From Bog-473 sp963738135 (GTDB lineage Bacteria > Actinomycetota > Acidimicrobiia > Acidimicrobiales > RAAP-2): 64,000 bases of DNA. The notes under the pieces are model-generated. The model was given only the letters and a program-made list of their open reading frames with translations. It did not search any database and was not told where the DNA came from. The stretch is from the NCBI GenBank assembly GCA_963738135.1, contig CAVTVK010000006.1, positions 310,001-374,000 of the forward strand. The letters are read 5' to 3'. This document shows, one piece after another, positions 1-9,406 of this stretch. The translations under genes and the position numbers were made by a program. The number at the start of each line of letters is the position of its first letter. Position 1 is the first letter of the stretch.

Positions 1-41
1 TCGTCGGCCGACAGCGCCTTGAATTCCTGATGACCCGACAT
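1..41 (-). CDS. 5' end of an unidentified gene leaving the window
   Basis: An ATG at 41-39 opens a reading frame that continues past the left edge, so only 13 codons (MSGHQEFKALSAD) can be read. A GGAGG ribosome binding site lies about 10 bases upstream, which supports this start. Too little is visible to name a function. It has the same orientation as the next two genes to the right but is separated from them by about 200 bases. Confidence 0.55.
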   Translation of the reverse strand, partial: MSGHQEFKALSAD

Positions 42-237
42 GACGTCCTGACCTCCAGCGCGATCTGACTCGGGGCGGCAACGAGCATCCGAATCGGAAA
101 GGTTGATGAACGCGCTTTGCCTGTCAGGATGTTACCGGACATCGTGCGGGCCTCTCAAAGACACCTCAGGTTCGAGCGCACACTGCGATCGCCGCCAATC
201 CGTGTGGCGACACTCGCTCGCGTGGCGGGGCCCTCGT

Positions 238-864
238 TCAGTGTGAACCCGTTTCGGACACGAGTGTTGGGCGGATCAGCTCACCTGCATGGTGGGCCAG
301 CTCCACCAGTGCAGCGATTGTTTCGCTGACCGTCCCGTTCTCGCTGGGCCGGAGGTGCTCACCGAAGTCACCGATCCCGCGCAGCCCGGGTGGCAGCTCT
401 ATCTGGATGCCTTTGGCCGAGGGCAGATTGGCCGGGTTGTCAGGATGGAATCCGAGCCGCACTCGCTCATCCGCAACGTGGAACCCGGCAAAGCGTTCAT
501 CGAACAGCCGACGTGCGAACTCCAACAAGTCCGCATTTCGACCACCCACGATGATCCCTCGAAGCGGCCCGGTCTGAGCCCCCTGAAGAGCAGGTCCGTA
601 GGCCTCGATCATGAGTCCCCGCTCAGGATCAACCCACAGCGAAAATCCTTCGCGTCCGAACCCATGGACCGAAATCGCGATCTCGACATGCTGCAAGAAC
701 CTTCGGAGACCTTCCGAGTGATCAGGGTCGTGCAGACGGGAGGTCAGATGGACTCGTAGCCCACTGGGCTGGACAATGGCGTAGTAGGAAGCCCCAGATT
801 GCTCGGCGGCCCGACGTGCGAGGTGGTCCGTGCCTCGATCCTGTGATCCGCCATGCAACGCCAT
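238..864 (-). CDS. poly-gamma-glutamate hydrolase family protein (PghP-like)
   Basis: The 208-residue product has the order of motifs seen in the PghP/DUF867 family: ALHGGSQDRGTDHLA at the N-terminus, VHLTSRLHDP, AISVHGFG, IIVGGRNADLLEF and a C-terminal GIQIELPPGLR. Members known from Bacillus phages are zinc peptidases that cut poly-gamma-glutamate. The HGG and SVHG histidines fit the metal site. The ATG at 864 is probably not the true start, because family-like sequence (DLADLLSLPGVKEE) continues in frame to about 950 with no ATG, GTG or TTG before the stop. Either the start is unusual or a base error lies near 1000. No signal peptide is visible. The actual substrate in this organism is an inference. 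Confidence 0.7.
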   Translation of the reverse strand: MALHGGSQDRGTDHLARRAAEQSGASYYAIVQPSGLRVHLTSRLHDPDHSEGLRRFLQHVEIAISVHGFGREGFSLWVDPERGLMIEAYGPALQGAQTGPLRGIIVGGRNADLLEFARRLFDERFAGFHVADERVRLGFHPDNPANLPSAKGIQIELPPGLRGIGDFGEHLRPSENGTVSETIAALVELAHHAGELIRPTLVSETGSH

Positions 865-1014
865 GAACCCAACGGCGGAGCGCAGGACGCACTCCTCCTT
901 GACCCCGGGCAGGCTCAGGAGATCGGCAAGGTCGATCTTGCCAGTTTGGCACGAACGAGTCGGTCGCCCTCGCGTGGAGAGTGCCCGCGTCGCCGATGGG
1001 AAGTGGGAAATCCC

Positions 1015-1770
1015 CTAGGCGCAGGCTGCCGGCAGCACAACCGGAGCAACCGGCCACATGTAGTCACGCGGATCGATAGGGATCATCCCCTCTGCGAGTC
1101 GCCAGGAGTCGTAGCTCTCCGTCCACTCCCGGTGCCAGTCCATCTGGTCGAAGTGGAGTCGCGTGAGGTCGCAGTCCCACAACGCGTCGTAGCTCATGGC
1201 AAGGGCGAACAACACCTCGATGGAGGCTGTTGCGTCCGCTGCGGCATCGTGGGCGTTGCCAATCTCGATCCCGTAGTGCGCGCACAGGTCGCTCAGCGTG
1301 CGCCTGCCCTTGCGGTCGGGGTCAAAATGGCGGTCGATCACCATGGCATCCAGCACGGGTCCGGACCACCCCCGCTCGACCGGGCCCGAACCGAACAAGT
1401 TCCGGGCCTGTGTCTCGAGGATCGTCAGGTCGTAGTCCAGCTTCATGCCCGCCAGCGGGACACCACGGGCCGAGGCCGCCACGACCGCATCCGAGACGAG
1501 GGAGATCGCCGCACAGAGCGGCATGCCTTCATCCCGCGCCTGCTCCGTGGAAATGCCGTGCACAGCGGTCGCCTCGGCCGGAACCTCACGACCCGGGTCG
1601 ATGATTCCGGACCAGCTCCTGACGACCACCCCCTCCACAACGGAGACCAGGGCATAGGACACCGGGACGTCGTTGAAACGGTCTATTCCCGTCGTCTCGA
1701 AATCGAGCCCCAGCACCTCTCCCGTTGGCCATCCACCCACGACGCTGAGCATGCCAGCGCGTAGCGACAT
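1015..1770 (-). CDS. DnaQ-like 3'-5' exonuclease
   Basis: This 251-residue protein has the DEDDh exonuclease signature. LGLDFETTGID near residue 20 is motif I, and NAHDAAADATAS in the second half is motif III with the HDxxxD arrangement. It resembles stand-alone epsilon-like exonucleases of actinobacteria that trim DNA 3' ends in a metal-dependent reaction. The open frame extends further upstream to 2205, but that part overlaps the divergent GH92 gene antisense, so the ATG at 1770 (MSLRAGM) was chosen. The ATG at 1752 is an alternative. The C-terminal 60 residues are Trp-rich and unrecognised. The two divergent genes share a 90-base promoter region. Confidence 0.8.
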   Translation of the reverse strand: MSLRAGMLSVVGGWPTGEVLGLDFETTGIDRFNDVPVSYALVSVVEGVVVRSWSGIIDPGREVPAEATAVHGISTEQARDEGMPLCAAISLVSDAVVAASARGVPLAGMKLDYDLTILETQARNLFGSGPVERGWSGPVLDAMVIDRHFDPDRKGRRTLSDLCAHYGIEIGNAHDAAADATASIEVLFALAMSYDALWDCDLTRLHFDQMDWHREWTESYDSWRLAEGMIPIDPRDYMWPVAPVVLPAACA

Positions 1771-1860
1771 GGCCGCGGATGCCCCCCAGGACGAGGACCG
1801 TCCCGGCCCGACCCCGGCTGACCCCGTCGCATCGCGGTCCCCGTTGCTACGGTCCACTCG

Positions 1861-4636
1861 ATGACCGGCCCCGTCCGTCCCCGCCTGCGTCGTGGGCTCG
1901 TCGTCACGGTGGGGTTGCTGTCCGTGCTCGGCGCGCTGGCAACTTCGGCGACCTCCAGCCCACCGCTTCCGGCCGCGGCGGACCAACCGCCCCCGACCGC
2001 CGACGCCAATCCGGCGGCACTCGTCCATCCGCTCGACGGCACGGCGACCGGACCGGTCAGTCCGGGAACCGTGGCCCAGTTCCCCGGGGCCGACGTCCCC
2101 TTTGGCATGCTGCAGTGGAGCCCTGACACCAGCCCGAATGCCGCGCAGGCCGGCGGCGGCTACGCCTACGACGACTCCATGCTCAACGGTTTCAGCCTGA
2201 CCCATCTGAGCGGAACGGGGTGCCCGTCGTACCAGGACGTCCCGATCCTTCCCACCGAGGGCCCTCTCACCTCACCCGCCACCACGGTCGCCGGCTTCTC
2301 CCACCGACTGGAGAAGGCATCGCCGGGCCGTTACCAGGTCGTCCTGGAAGGCCAGGCGCCCATCGCCGTGACGCTCGCCGTCACGACGCGGTCGGGCATC
2401 TCGAGTTTCGACTTTCCCACCGGAACCCAGTCCAACGTGCTCTTCAAGGTGGCGGGCAGCGTCAACCCGGTCACGGCGTCGAGTGTCCGCATCGTCGGCC
2501 ATGACGAGGTCGAGGGTCAGGTGACGAGCGGGCAATTCTGCGGGACCGGCACTAGCTACACCCTGCATTTCGTGGCGCGGTTCGACCGTCCGTTCTTGTC
2601 GGCGGGGACGTGGGACGACGCCGGATCCTCCCTTAGCGGCGCATGTACCGGCACCTCCTGTGGCTCCTTCGTCACCTTCGACACGACCAAGGAACGACAG
2701 GTCCTCATGAAGGTCGGCATCTCGTTCGTGAGCACCCGGGACGCCCAGCAGAATCTCCGGGCGGAGGATCCGGGCTGGTCGGTGCGACGGGTCGCAGCAC
2801 AGGCACAGGATCGCTGGAACGCCCTTCTGGGGCGGATCGCGGTCAGGGGCGGTACCGCCGCCGAACAGCACACCTTCTATACGGCGCTCTATCACTCCCT
2901 CCTCTTCCCGAACGTGGTCTCCGATGTGTCCGGCCGATACGACGGAAGTGACGGAAAGGTCCACGCCGCCGGCCGACGCGAGGAGTACGCCAACTTCTCC
3001 GAGTGGGACATCTACCGTAGCGAGATACAACTCGAGTCCGTAGTCGCCCCCCGAGCCGTGGGCGACATGGTCCAGTCCCTCGTCGACGACGCGCACCAGA
3101 CCGGCTGGCTGCCCAAATGGGCGATTGTCGGGGGCGACGAGTCACAGATGAACGGTGACTCGGCCGATCCAATCATCGCCGATGCCCTCGCCATGGGTGT
3201 CCGCAACTTCGATGTCGCATCGGCGCTCAAGTACATGGTCAAGGGTGCGACCCAGAGCGAGACTGGCCATGGGCTGGAGATCGAACGGCAGTACTTGAGC
3301 CAGTACCTGTCACAGCGCTACGTCAACGCAGGCTCGCTCGACTTGACGTCCATCGACTACTCAATCGGCGGTTCGGTCACCCTGGAGTACGCGATCGACG
3401 ACTTCGCCGTCGCACAGGTCGCTGCCGCCCAACACGACCGCTCCCTGGCTTCCGCCATGAGCAAGCGCGCCGCCAATTGGGAGTATCTGTTCAACCCCGC
3501 CACCGGCTTCATCCAGAGCCGCGGCACGGACGGCAGCTTTCCCCCCGGTGCGGCCTTCGAGGCATCGCAGCTCGAACCTGGCGGACAGTTGGGTTTTGAA
3601 GAGGGCAACGCCGTGCAGTACACGTGGTCGGTTCCGCAGGATCTCGCGCGCGCTGGCATCGCTCATGGGTGGCGGTCCCGCTGCCACCAGCAACCTCAAG
3701 ACGTTCATGAGATCCCTCAATGCCACCCGTGAGGCCCCCGAGGACTGGTCGGGCAACGAACCGGACGAGTGGGCTCCGTGGGAATTCGACTATTTCGGTG
3801 CGCCCGACGAGACCCAGCGATTCGTACGGGCCATCGCCGACAACGAGTTCGCTGATGCTCCGGTAGACGAGCCCGGCAACGACGACTTGGGCGCCCTCTC
3901 CTCGTGGTACGTGTGGGCGGCTCTGGGGCTGTTCCCCGTGACACCCGGGGCGGGCAATCTCGCCCTTGCCAGTCCCCTCTTCCCGTCGGCGACCGTCACA
4001 CTCCCGGACGGCCGGCACCTCGTCGAACAAGCTCCTGGGGCCGCCGCATCACGGCCCTACGTCCGAGCCCTCACGGTCTCGGGCGTGACCCGCCCCTCGG
4101 CCCGCCAGTCAGGGTGCACGGGGGCTCCTCCGTCCCGCGCCGTCGCTGGAAGCTGGGATTGGCCCTGGCTTCCCGCCTCGGTTCTCAAGACCGGTGGGAC
4201 CCTGCGCTACACCCTCTCGAGCACCGCGGACCCGGCCTGGGGATCCTCGCCAGCGGTCGCGCCGCCGTCCTTCGGAGCCCGGGAGTACCCGGCCGTCGGG
4301 TTTTCACTGCCCAGCGGCCACGCGACGGCGGCAGCGGGACAGCCGATGACGATCCGGATCGGCGTGGCAGCGGCCGGGGATCGAGCGACGGCCGTCAATT
4401 GGCAGGCGCAAGCGGATGCGAGCGGACTGACGGTCACCCCGTCGTCGGGCGCGCTCACCGTGACGCCCCCCAGCAGGACCGGTGATTCCTCCCTCTGTAG
4501 CCCCGGGTCTCCAGTCACGGAGTCGATCACCGTCACGGCGCCTGCCGGCGGGACCTATTCGATGCGAGTGAACCTCACCACCTCCGGCGGTCACACCCTG
4601 CCCCCGATCGTTGTCGACCTGCAGGTGCAACCCTGA
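1861..4636 (+). CDS. secreted GH92 alpha-mannosidase with one frameshift
   Basis: A signal peptide (RRGLVVTVGLLSVLGALA) leads into a glycoside hydrolase family 92 protein of about 925 residues. Diagnostic pieces are PFGMLQWSPDT and LNGFSLTHLSGTG early on, and GNEPDEWAPW, GNDDLGALSSWYVWAALG and LFPVTPG late. GH92 enzymes are calcium-dependent exo-mannosidases that act on mannan or N-glycans. The frame changes once at about 3646-3656 in the run ctcgcgcgcgctgg, where one extra base joins SVPQDLARA to LASLMGGG. The rest is intact, which favours a sequencing slip over decay. The C-terminal 100 residues look like an Ig or NEW3-type beta domain. The enzyme is probably a secreted scavenger of fungal or plant mannose glycans. 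Confidence 0.85.
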
Positions 4637-4680
4637 CCGGAGCTGCGTCGAAGCGTCCTCCTTGGGGACGTCCCTCTTCG

Positions 4681-5043
4681 TTACCAGGCCCTGAGCGTCT
4701 CCGAGTGGAAATCGATGATGGCCAGAAGATCGCCCAGACGTCCGAACACGGCCTCAATGTCGACGCCGGGGCTGGTCAGCGCGAGTTCGGCCGTCGCAGC
4801 GACCTCGGCGCACGTACTCAGCATCAGGCCGACGCGTCCGCCGACCTCGCGGTCGGGGCAGGGATTCCCGCGCATCCACGCCGCCGCCTCCCTGGTGGCC
4901 GCCTCGAGTTCGTCCGCCGCCGCCAGCATCGTGACGTGGTTCATGCTCATGGCCGCCGAGAACCGAGTCTCGGCGTTGCTGACCCGCTGCAGATCCGCCG
5001 CCGCCTTCAAGAGCCATTGCTGTGTGTCGTGTTCCAGGTCCAT
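4681..5043 (-). CDS. hypothetical all-helical protein
   Basis: The 120-residue product is acidic and almost entirely helical in composition, with Ala-rich heptad-like stretches (TREAAAWMRGNPCPDREVGG) and no recognised domain. The open frame continues upstream to 5382, but that extension is Arg/Pro-rich and looks non-coding, so the ATG at 5043 (MDLEHDTQQW) was chosen. There is no clear ribosome binding site, and an in-frame start up to 60 codons earlier is possible. It is convergent with the mannosidase gene, 44 bases away. Confidence 0.45.
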   Translation of the reverse strand: MDLEHDTQQWLLKAAADLQRVSNAETRFSAAMSMNHVTMLAAADELEAATREAAAWMRGNPCPDREVGGRVGLMLSTCAEVAATAELALTSPGVDIEAVFGRLGDLLAIIDFHSETLRAW

Positions 5044-5375
5044 GTCGATCTTTGGCAGGGTCAGGATGAATGGCACACCACCGTGATGCGCCCGGACCGC
5101 CCCTTCAGCGATTCTTACGATCACATCGGACGCGCCATAGGGCCGTTCGTACCGTGCCTCAACAATCCACCGACAACTCGGGGGCGGGGGTCGGCGACCT
5201 CTCCCCGACTCGCACACGCGAGGGCCGTCGATCAGCGCGGCGTCGTGTCCACACGAAGGCGGCGCGCCCCGTCGACATGACAGGGTCTCCCGTCTCGGTG
5301 CGGCATCCGAGGTTCTCCGTGTCGCCCGTCGCATCGGCACGTCGCACGCCGGCCAGACTCGGGAGAGCCGACATA

Positions 5376-5430
5376 CGGGCAACAGATCCCGACAACCGAT
5401 CCGGTCCGGGCAACAGAACCGGACAACAGA
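5376..5430. repeat. two 24-base direct repeats (possible integrase arm sites)
   Basis: Copies at 5376-5399 and 5407-5430 both read CGGGCAACAGA, then a variable base, then CC-GACAAC-GA, and they match at 21 of 24 positions. They lie directly beside the tRNA-like fragment at 5441. A related CAACAGATC lies beside the second tRNA fragment, at 8266-8274. Binding by a recombinase is inferred from position only. Confidence 0.5.
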
Positions 5431-5440
5431 ATTGAGAACT

Positions 5441-5484
5441 CGGAGGCGACGGCCGGAATCGGACCGCTCTACGGGCCTTGCAGG
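5441..5484 (-). repeat. decayed tRNA-Cys 3' half (old attachment-site relic)
   Basis: Read on the minus strand, the segment aligns with the 3' half of the intact tRNA-Cys at 28525-28599, from the anticodon loop (CCTGCAA) through the T loop (GATTCCG) to the acceptor strand and TCCG, which stands in place of TCCA. About 36 of 44 positions match with two small gaps. The T stem no longer pairs fully and no 5' half exists, so it cannot be a working tRNA. It is most simply the distal end of an earlier integration at the same tRNA gene. Confidence 0.55.
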
Positions 5485-5512
5485 AACCCACGTGGGTAAA
5501 CCACGTGGGTTC
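5484..5512. terminator. perfect 12-bp hairpin
   Basis: GAACCCACGTGG and its exact complement flank the loop GTAAA. No T run follows on either strand, so termination is uncertain. It sits where the missing 5' half of the tRNA relic would be. Confidence 0.4.
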
Positions 5513-5635
5513 TGTAGCGGTTCACGTCGAACCGTGCCATCCGGTCAAGGAGCCGCAGGGTCCGGGGCCGTTCGTCCCGGATTGCCCCGCGTGCCGCATC
5601 ACGAGGGCATGCACGGCGACCAGGCCGGGCCCCTC

Positions 5636-6466
5636 TCAGGCCTTGCCGGGCTCGTATGACTCGGTGAACAGGTCGCCTTGCGCGGCTCCGGAACCAGACT
5701 GGCCTCCTCCTGCCCCACGGAGCACGAAGGCAATGACGACCGCGATCACGGCTCCGGCGAGCGGACCGGCGATGTACACCCAGTAACCCGTGAAGGTGCT
5801 GGAGGCCAAGTCCGGCCCGAACGTGCGTGCTGGATTCATCGAAGCGCCCGAGATCGGGCTACCCCAGAGTCCAGCGAGGGCTATGTAACCGCCGACTCCG
5901 ATGGCACCGAAGATCCCGACGTTCTGGGCGCCAGATGCCGTCCCGAGTATCACGCTGACCAGACCGGCGGTGAGCAGGAGTTCCATCCAGAACGCGGCCA
6001 TGTCCGAATAACCGTGAGCCGGGTAATTGCTTCCGTACGTCGCCGAGACGTTGATGATGGCGTGTAGGACCAATGCCGCCAGTGTGGCCCCGGCAAGCTG
6101 GGCAACGATGTAGCCGGGCACCCGCCGCCACTGAAAGTCCCTTCGCAGGGCGAAGGCGATGCTCACCGCTGGGTTGAGGTGCGCACCAGAGATCTTGCCC
6201 ATGAACAAGATGATGGCCATCACGGTAAGCGCCGGAGCCACCACGGCGGCTTGGTGGCTGATGACTCCGGGGAAGGCGTGGCCCATCATGCCTCCGCCAG
6301 CGGCCGCGAGAACCAAGAAGAACGTTCCGAGGACTTCGGAAAAGATCCGACGCCACTCCTGACGAGGGTCCTGGAAGTCTCGGATGCGCTGCAGCACGCT
6401 CTGCTCGTAACGGGCAACTGGTCCGAGTACCCCTGCGGTCTCCGTCGCTTCTGTTGTCACGGTCAA
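5636..6466 (-). CDS. MIP-family aquaporin
   Basis: The 276-residue protein carries both channel NPA motifs, at residues 98-100 (GAHLNPAVS) and 211-213 (SMNPARTFG), within six predicted membrane helices. This is the standard aquaporin fold for passive water or small-solute passage. The N-terminal 40 residues are charged and cytoplasmic, longer than in AqpZ. The C-terminus ends in a Gly/Ser-rich tail. The gene is intact with an ATG at 6466 and is divergent from the phosphoesterase gene, sharing a 150-base promoter gap. Selectivity for water or glycerol cannot be told from the motifs alone. Confidence 0.9.
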   Translation of the reverse strand: MTVTTEATETAGVLGPVARYEQSVLQRIRDFQDPRQEWRRIFSEVLGTFFLVLAAAGGGMMGHAFPGVISHQAAVVAPALTVMAIILFMGKISGAHLNPAVSIAFALRRDFQWRRVPGYIVAQLAGATLAALVLHAIINVSATYGSNYPAHGYSDMAAFWMELLLTAGLVSVILGTASGAQNVGIFGAIGVGGYIALAGLWGSPISGASMNPARTFGPDLASSTFTGYWVYIAGPLAGAVIAVVIAFVLRGAGGGQSGSGAAQGDLFTESYEPGKA

Positions 6467-6619
6467 CCCCCTTGTCGAAGACGTGTTCTATGGCCCCCCG
6501 GCAACGTGGCAGTCGAGTCACCCAGCTAGAAAGCGTTCGAATGAACCTTGGCTGAGAGTGGATATCAGGCTTCGAAGGGCCGTTGCAAGGGGCAATAAAG
6601 CACGAGTACCGTCCCTGAA

Positions 6620-8192
6620 ATGTCCACGCATCACCATTCCCAGGCACTCGACCACGTGGTGGTTGTCTTGTTCGAGAATCGCTCGCTCGACAACGTGCTC
6701 GGCCATCTCTACGGTCCCGGAGACGGCAAGACCTTCGAGGGCGTCATCGGGAAGGACGCCTACGAACCACGACCTCCATGGGCCAAGCACGGGGCCGAGA
6801 CGCCGAGCGTCGTTCCGTACACGGTTGCCACGAACATGGACAGCCCCAATCCCGACTCCGGAGAGGAGTACCCACACACCAACACGCGGGTCTACAACAT
6901 CTTGAACGAGCACAATCGATTCAAGGTGGGCGAAGCGATAACGGCACCGTGGAACGCGCCGAGCCCGGTCAGACACCGACGATGGACGGCTTTGTCACGG
7001 ACTACATCAGCATGTTCACCGCTGAGATGAGTCGCCAGCCGACCTACGAGGAATACGCACAGATCATGACCGGGTTCACCCTGATCAGATCCCCGTGCTC
7101 AACGGCCTGGCCCGGGGCTTTGGCGTGTTCGACCACTGTTCTGCGAGGTGCCGTCGCAGACATTCATGAACCGTTCGTTTTGGACGGCGGCAACCTCGTC
7201 GGGGCTGACCGTGAACCATCCCGCAACGAAGTTCCTGGCGAGCAACGCTGCCGAAACGATCTTCAACCGGCTCGAAGAACACGGGAAGACCTGGAAGGTC
7301 TACGTGGCAGAACCGATGCGGATCTCGTTCACAGGGCTCATCCACCACCAACGACTGCAAGACAGGCTCGCCACCCATTTCGTCCCCTTCACACAGTTCG
7401 AGGCGGACGCCGCAGCTGGGGAGCTTCCCGATCTTTCGTTCATTTGAGCCGAGCATGGCCATCGGACACAACGACTACCACCCGGCCCTGGGGCGATCCA
7501 TGGGTCACGACATGGAGCTCCCCGCCGATCCCCCCTCATCGATCCTGGGTGGAGAGGCGCTCCTCTCCCGGATCTACGACGCCTATCGGGCAATGCTGTC
7601 TCCAACCGGGTCAAGCGTCTGGAACACCGCTCTTTTGATCGGTTGGGACGAACCCGGCGGCACGTACGACCACGTACCACCTGGACCGGTGCCGCCACCC
7701 GATCCCTCCTCGCCGGCGGGCGAAATGGGCTTTACGTTCGATCGTTCCGGCTATCGAGTTCCCGCCATCCTTGTGTCGCCTTGGATCGAGCCGGGCTCGG
7801 TGTACAACGAGGAGCACCGCCACACCCCACTCATCGCAACGCTGCGAGAGCACTGGAATTTCGGAGATCCCTTTACGGCCCGCGATGCTGCAGCCCGCAG
7901 CTTCTCATCGGTGTTCACCCGTGACACCCCCCGAGACCCTGAAACATGGCCAACACCGGAACCGCGACGGGTTCCCGTCTTTGCGGAGGATGACGTGGCT
8001 CTGGGCAAAATCGTCTCCACGCTGGGTAAGACCCTGCTCGACGCAATTCGAGGTTACGCGGAGCAGAACAACATCGAACTCGAAGGCGTGCCGGAGGACC
8101 CCAGCACCGAGATCCCCCCGGAGCGGGTCGTCACCGTGTTGCGGAACGCCTCGGCGGTCTTGTTCCCGCTGCTGGCGGAGAGCGACCGGTAA
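6620..8192 (+). CDS. phosphoesterase (phospholipase C/acid phosphatase superfamily), frameshifted
   Basis: Pieces in all three frames together make one protein of about 520 residues of the PF04185 phosphoesterase family. They include HVVVVLFENRSLDNVLGHL at the N-terminus, FVTDYISMF and YEEYAQIM in the middle, and GHNDYHPALG, LLIGWDEPGGTYDHVPPG and RVPAILVSPWIEPG toward the C-terminus. Glu-Asn in ENRS and the downstream GHND and DEPGGTYDH are the usual metal and nucleophile regions. At least three single-base shifts interrupt it, near 6965, near 7090-7150 and at about 7446 (ttcatttgagcc, one T too many). No signal peptide is visible, so it is probably cytoplasmic or exported by another route. 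Confidence 0.75.
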
Positions 8193-8281
8193 TTTTCGAT
8201 TGCGTTCGGTCCCCTGCGGTCCGACTTCTTCACCCAGCGCAGCTCTCCGCTTCGGACCGCGACACAACAGATCGAAGAATC

Positions 8282-8331
8282 GGCGGCGGGCGGAATCGAA
8301 CCGCCGTACGGGGCTTTGCAGACCCCTGCCT
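8282..8331 (-). repeat. distal attachment site (tRNA-Cys 3' fragment)
   Basis: Fifty bases match the tRNA-Cys acceptor 3' strand, T arm, anticodon arm and part of the D arm, with a single mismatch (8322). Identity stops exactly at the discriminator base on one side (C here, A at 28528) and in the D arm on the other. The fragment does not carry the TCCA found next to the intact gene. Confidence 0.8.
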
Positions 8332-8431
8332 CTTAGGGGTTTCGCCCAGGTCAGCGAGTTGTGGGGGCCATTGATCGCGGTCCGATGACGCGCTTGTGAC
8401 GCAGACTTTTCATCGGTCTACGGTCACCCCT

Positions 8432-8797
8432 ATGACAAATGAAGAACGCATCACAGGGCTAGAAGACGCCTTGATGCGCCTCAGCAACATCATGGAGCAC
8501 AGATTCAGTCCGTACGCCGGCGACGTGAACGCGGCGGTCGTTCGCGAGGGTGAGCAGATCCACGTCTGGGCTCGAGCCGTGCTGGAGCACCCGCGGCGTC
8601 CTGAGGTCCTACGCCACGCCCCGCCGCATCTCTCGCCGCTTGCGGGGCCGGGTATCACGCTCTGGGCTCCCAGCCTCTTCCCAGATGCCATCACGCCGGC
8701 CGACGCATTCGCCATGCGCGCTCCAGGGGGTGAGGTGGCCGGTCCAGCCCCTCTCCGCCTTGGGGTTGGGCCGCGAGCAGAGCCGCCAAGGGTCTGA
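8432..8797 (+). CDS. hypothetical protein
   Basis: The first 65 codons from the ATG at 8432 look like real coding sequence (MTNEERITGLEDALMRLSN, helical and acidic). The last 25-30 residues are translated from a copy of a dispersed hairpin repeat (8726-8778). The original C-terminus may therefore have been replaced or extended by the repeat. No domain is recognised. An upstream in-frame ATG at 8396 is less likely. Confidence 0.4.
   Translation: MTNEERITGLEDALMRLSNIMEHRFSPYAGDVNAAVVREGEQIHVWARAVLEHPRRPEVLRHAPPHLSPLAGPGITLWAPSLFPDAITPADAFAMRAPGGEVAGPAPLRLGVGPRAEPPRV
8726..8778. repeat. hairpin repeat family B, copy 1
   Basis: GGTGAGGTGGCCGG, a CCAGCCC arm, CTCCGCCTT and GGGGTTGGGCCGCGAGC follow in order, so the CCAGCCC arm can pair with GGGTTGG. 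Near copies lie at 23196-23248 and 23365-23417. Confidence 0.6.
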
Positions 8798-8931
8798 GGG
8801 CCTCGGTTGCACAGGATGCTCTCAGGATGCAACGATGCCGCCCAACTCGGCGCGGCGCTGTTGTCTCCTTGTGCGCGCTCCGAGTGTTGGGGGTGAGTGG
8901 CCCCGCCCCTTCCGCGTACGGTGAAGCGTCT

Positions 8932-8953
8932 CGGCCGCCCTTCGGGGCGGCCG
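8932..8953. terminator. hairpin terminator
   Basis: CGGCCGCCC, the loop TTCG and GGGCGGCCG form a perfect 9-bp stem, followed on the plus strand by TTT. It lies 15 bases from the 3' end of the minus-strand gene at 8968 and may serve transcripts from both sides. Confidence 0.7.
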
Positions 8954-8967
8954 TTTCGCGTTCCAGA

Positions 8968-9219
8968 TCAGGCGCTCTGGAAAACCACCGACGATGGAAG
9001 CGTGACGGTCGTGGCTCCAGCGGTTCGGACCAGATAAGAACCCACGCCAAACTCTTCCACGGCGCGCGTCGCCGCGTCATTAAATGAATCGAAGGTCTCC
9101 ACCGCGTCCGAACCGTGAACAAGAGTCCACTTCCCGCCGGCGGACGCCTCGAGGACCGCCCGAGCGTTCTCGCGAGAGAAGGAGACCTCTGAGCAAAGGG
9201 GACGGTCCGAGGTTCCCAT
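8968..9219 (-). CDS. small conserved-looking hypothetical protein
   Basis: This 83-residue protein has an even, globular composition, with a central GKWTLVHGSDAVETFDSFND and a C-terminal VGSYLVRTAGATTVTLPSS. It reads as real coding sequence rather than a shadow, but I cannot assign a family. It resembles short actinobacterial proteins predicted to fold as an alpha/beta domain. The ATG at 9219 has no strong ribosome binding site. A good hairpin lies just after its stop. Confidence 0.5.
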   Translation of the reverse strand: MGTSDRPLCSEVSFSRENARAVLEASAGGKWTLVHGSDAVETFDSFNDAATRAVEEFGVGSYLVRTAGATTVTLPSSVVFQSA

Positions 9220-9296
9220 TGCTTGCTATATCGGCCACTGGGCCGTCTGACCTGAACAATCCTGGGCCAACTGTCATAGGAAAGGATCCGCCATTC

Positions 9297-9310
9297 CGCC
9301 CTTCGGGGCG
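9297..9310. terminator. short hairpin CGCCC-TTCG-GGGCG
   Basis: A 5-bp GC stem with a TTCG loop, followed by ATCGTTCG, lies between two genes. It resembles the stronger hairpin at 8932. Confidence 0.4.
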
Positions 9311-9341
9311 ATCGTTCGCGTCTCTGCGTAGCGCCGCGCCC

Positions 9342-9358
9342 GTGTCCCAGTACGACAC
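9342..9358 (+). repeat. cassette box (degenerate)
   Basis: GTGTCCCAGTACGACAC matches the first 13 positions of the 17-bp box consensus but has lost CGG. It lies between the genes at 8968-9219 and 9407-9994. Confidence 0.4.
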
Positions 9359-9406
9359 CATGGGGAGCAGGCCACGGATGCTTCGTGGACAGGTCATCAT
9401 GGTCGT

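Larger units (their letters stand above)
5044..5635. other. non-coding stretch with tRNA relic and repeats
   Basis: No convincing gene is visible here on either strand. The segment holds a pair of 24-base direct repeats, a decayed tRNA-Cys 3' half and a perfect hairpin, each listed separately. Together they look like the far end of an old integrated element. Confidence 0.6.
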
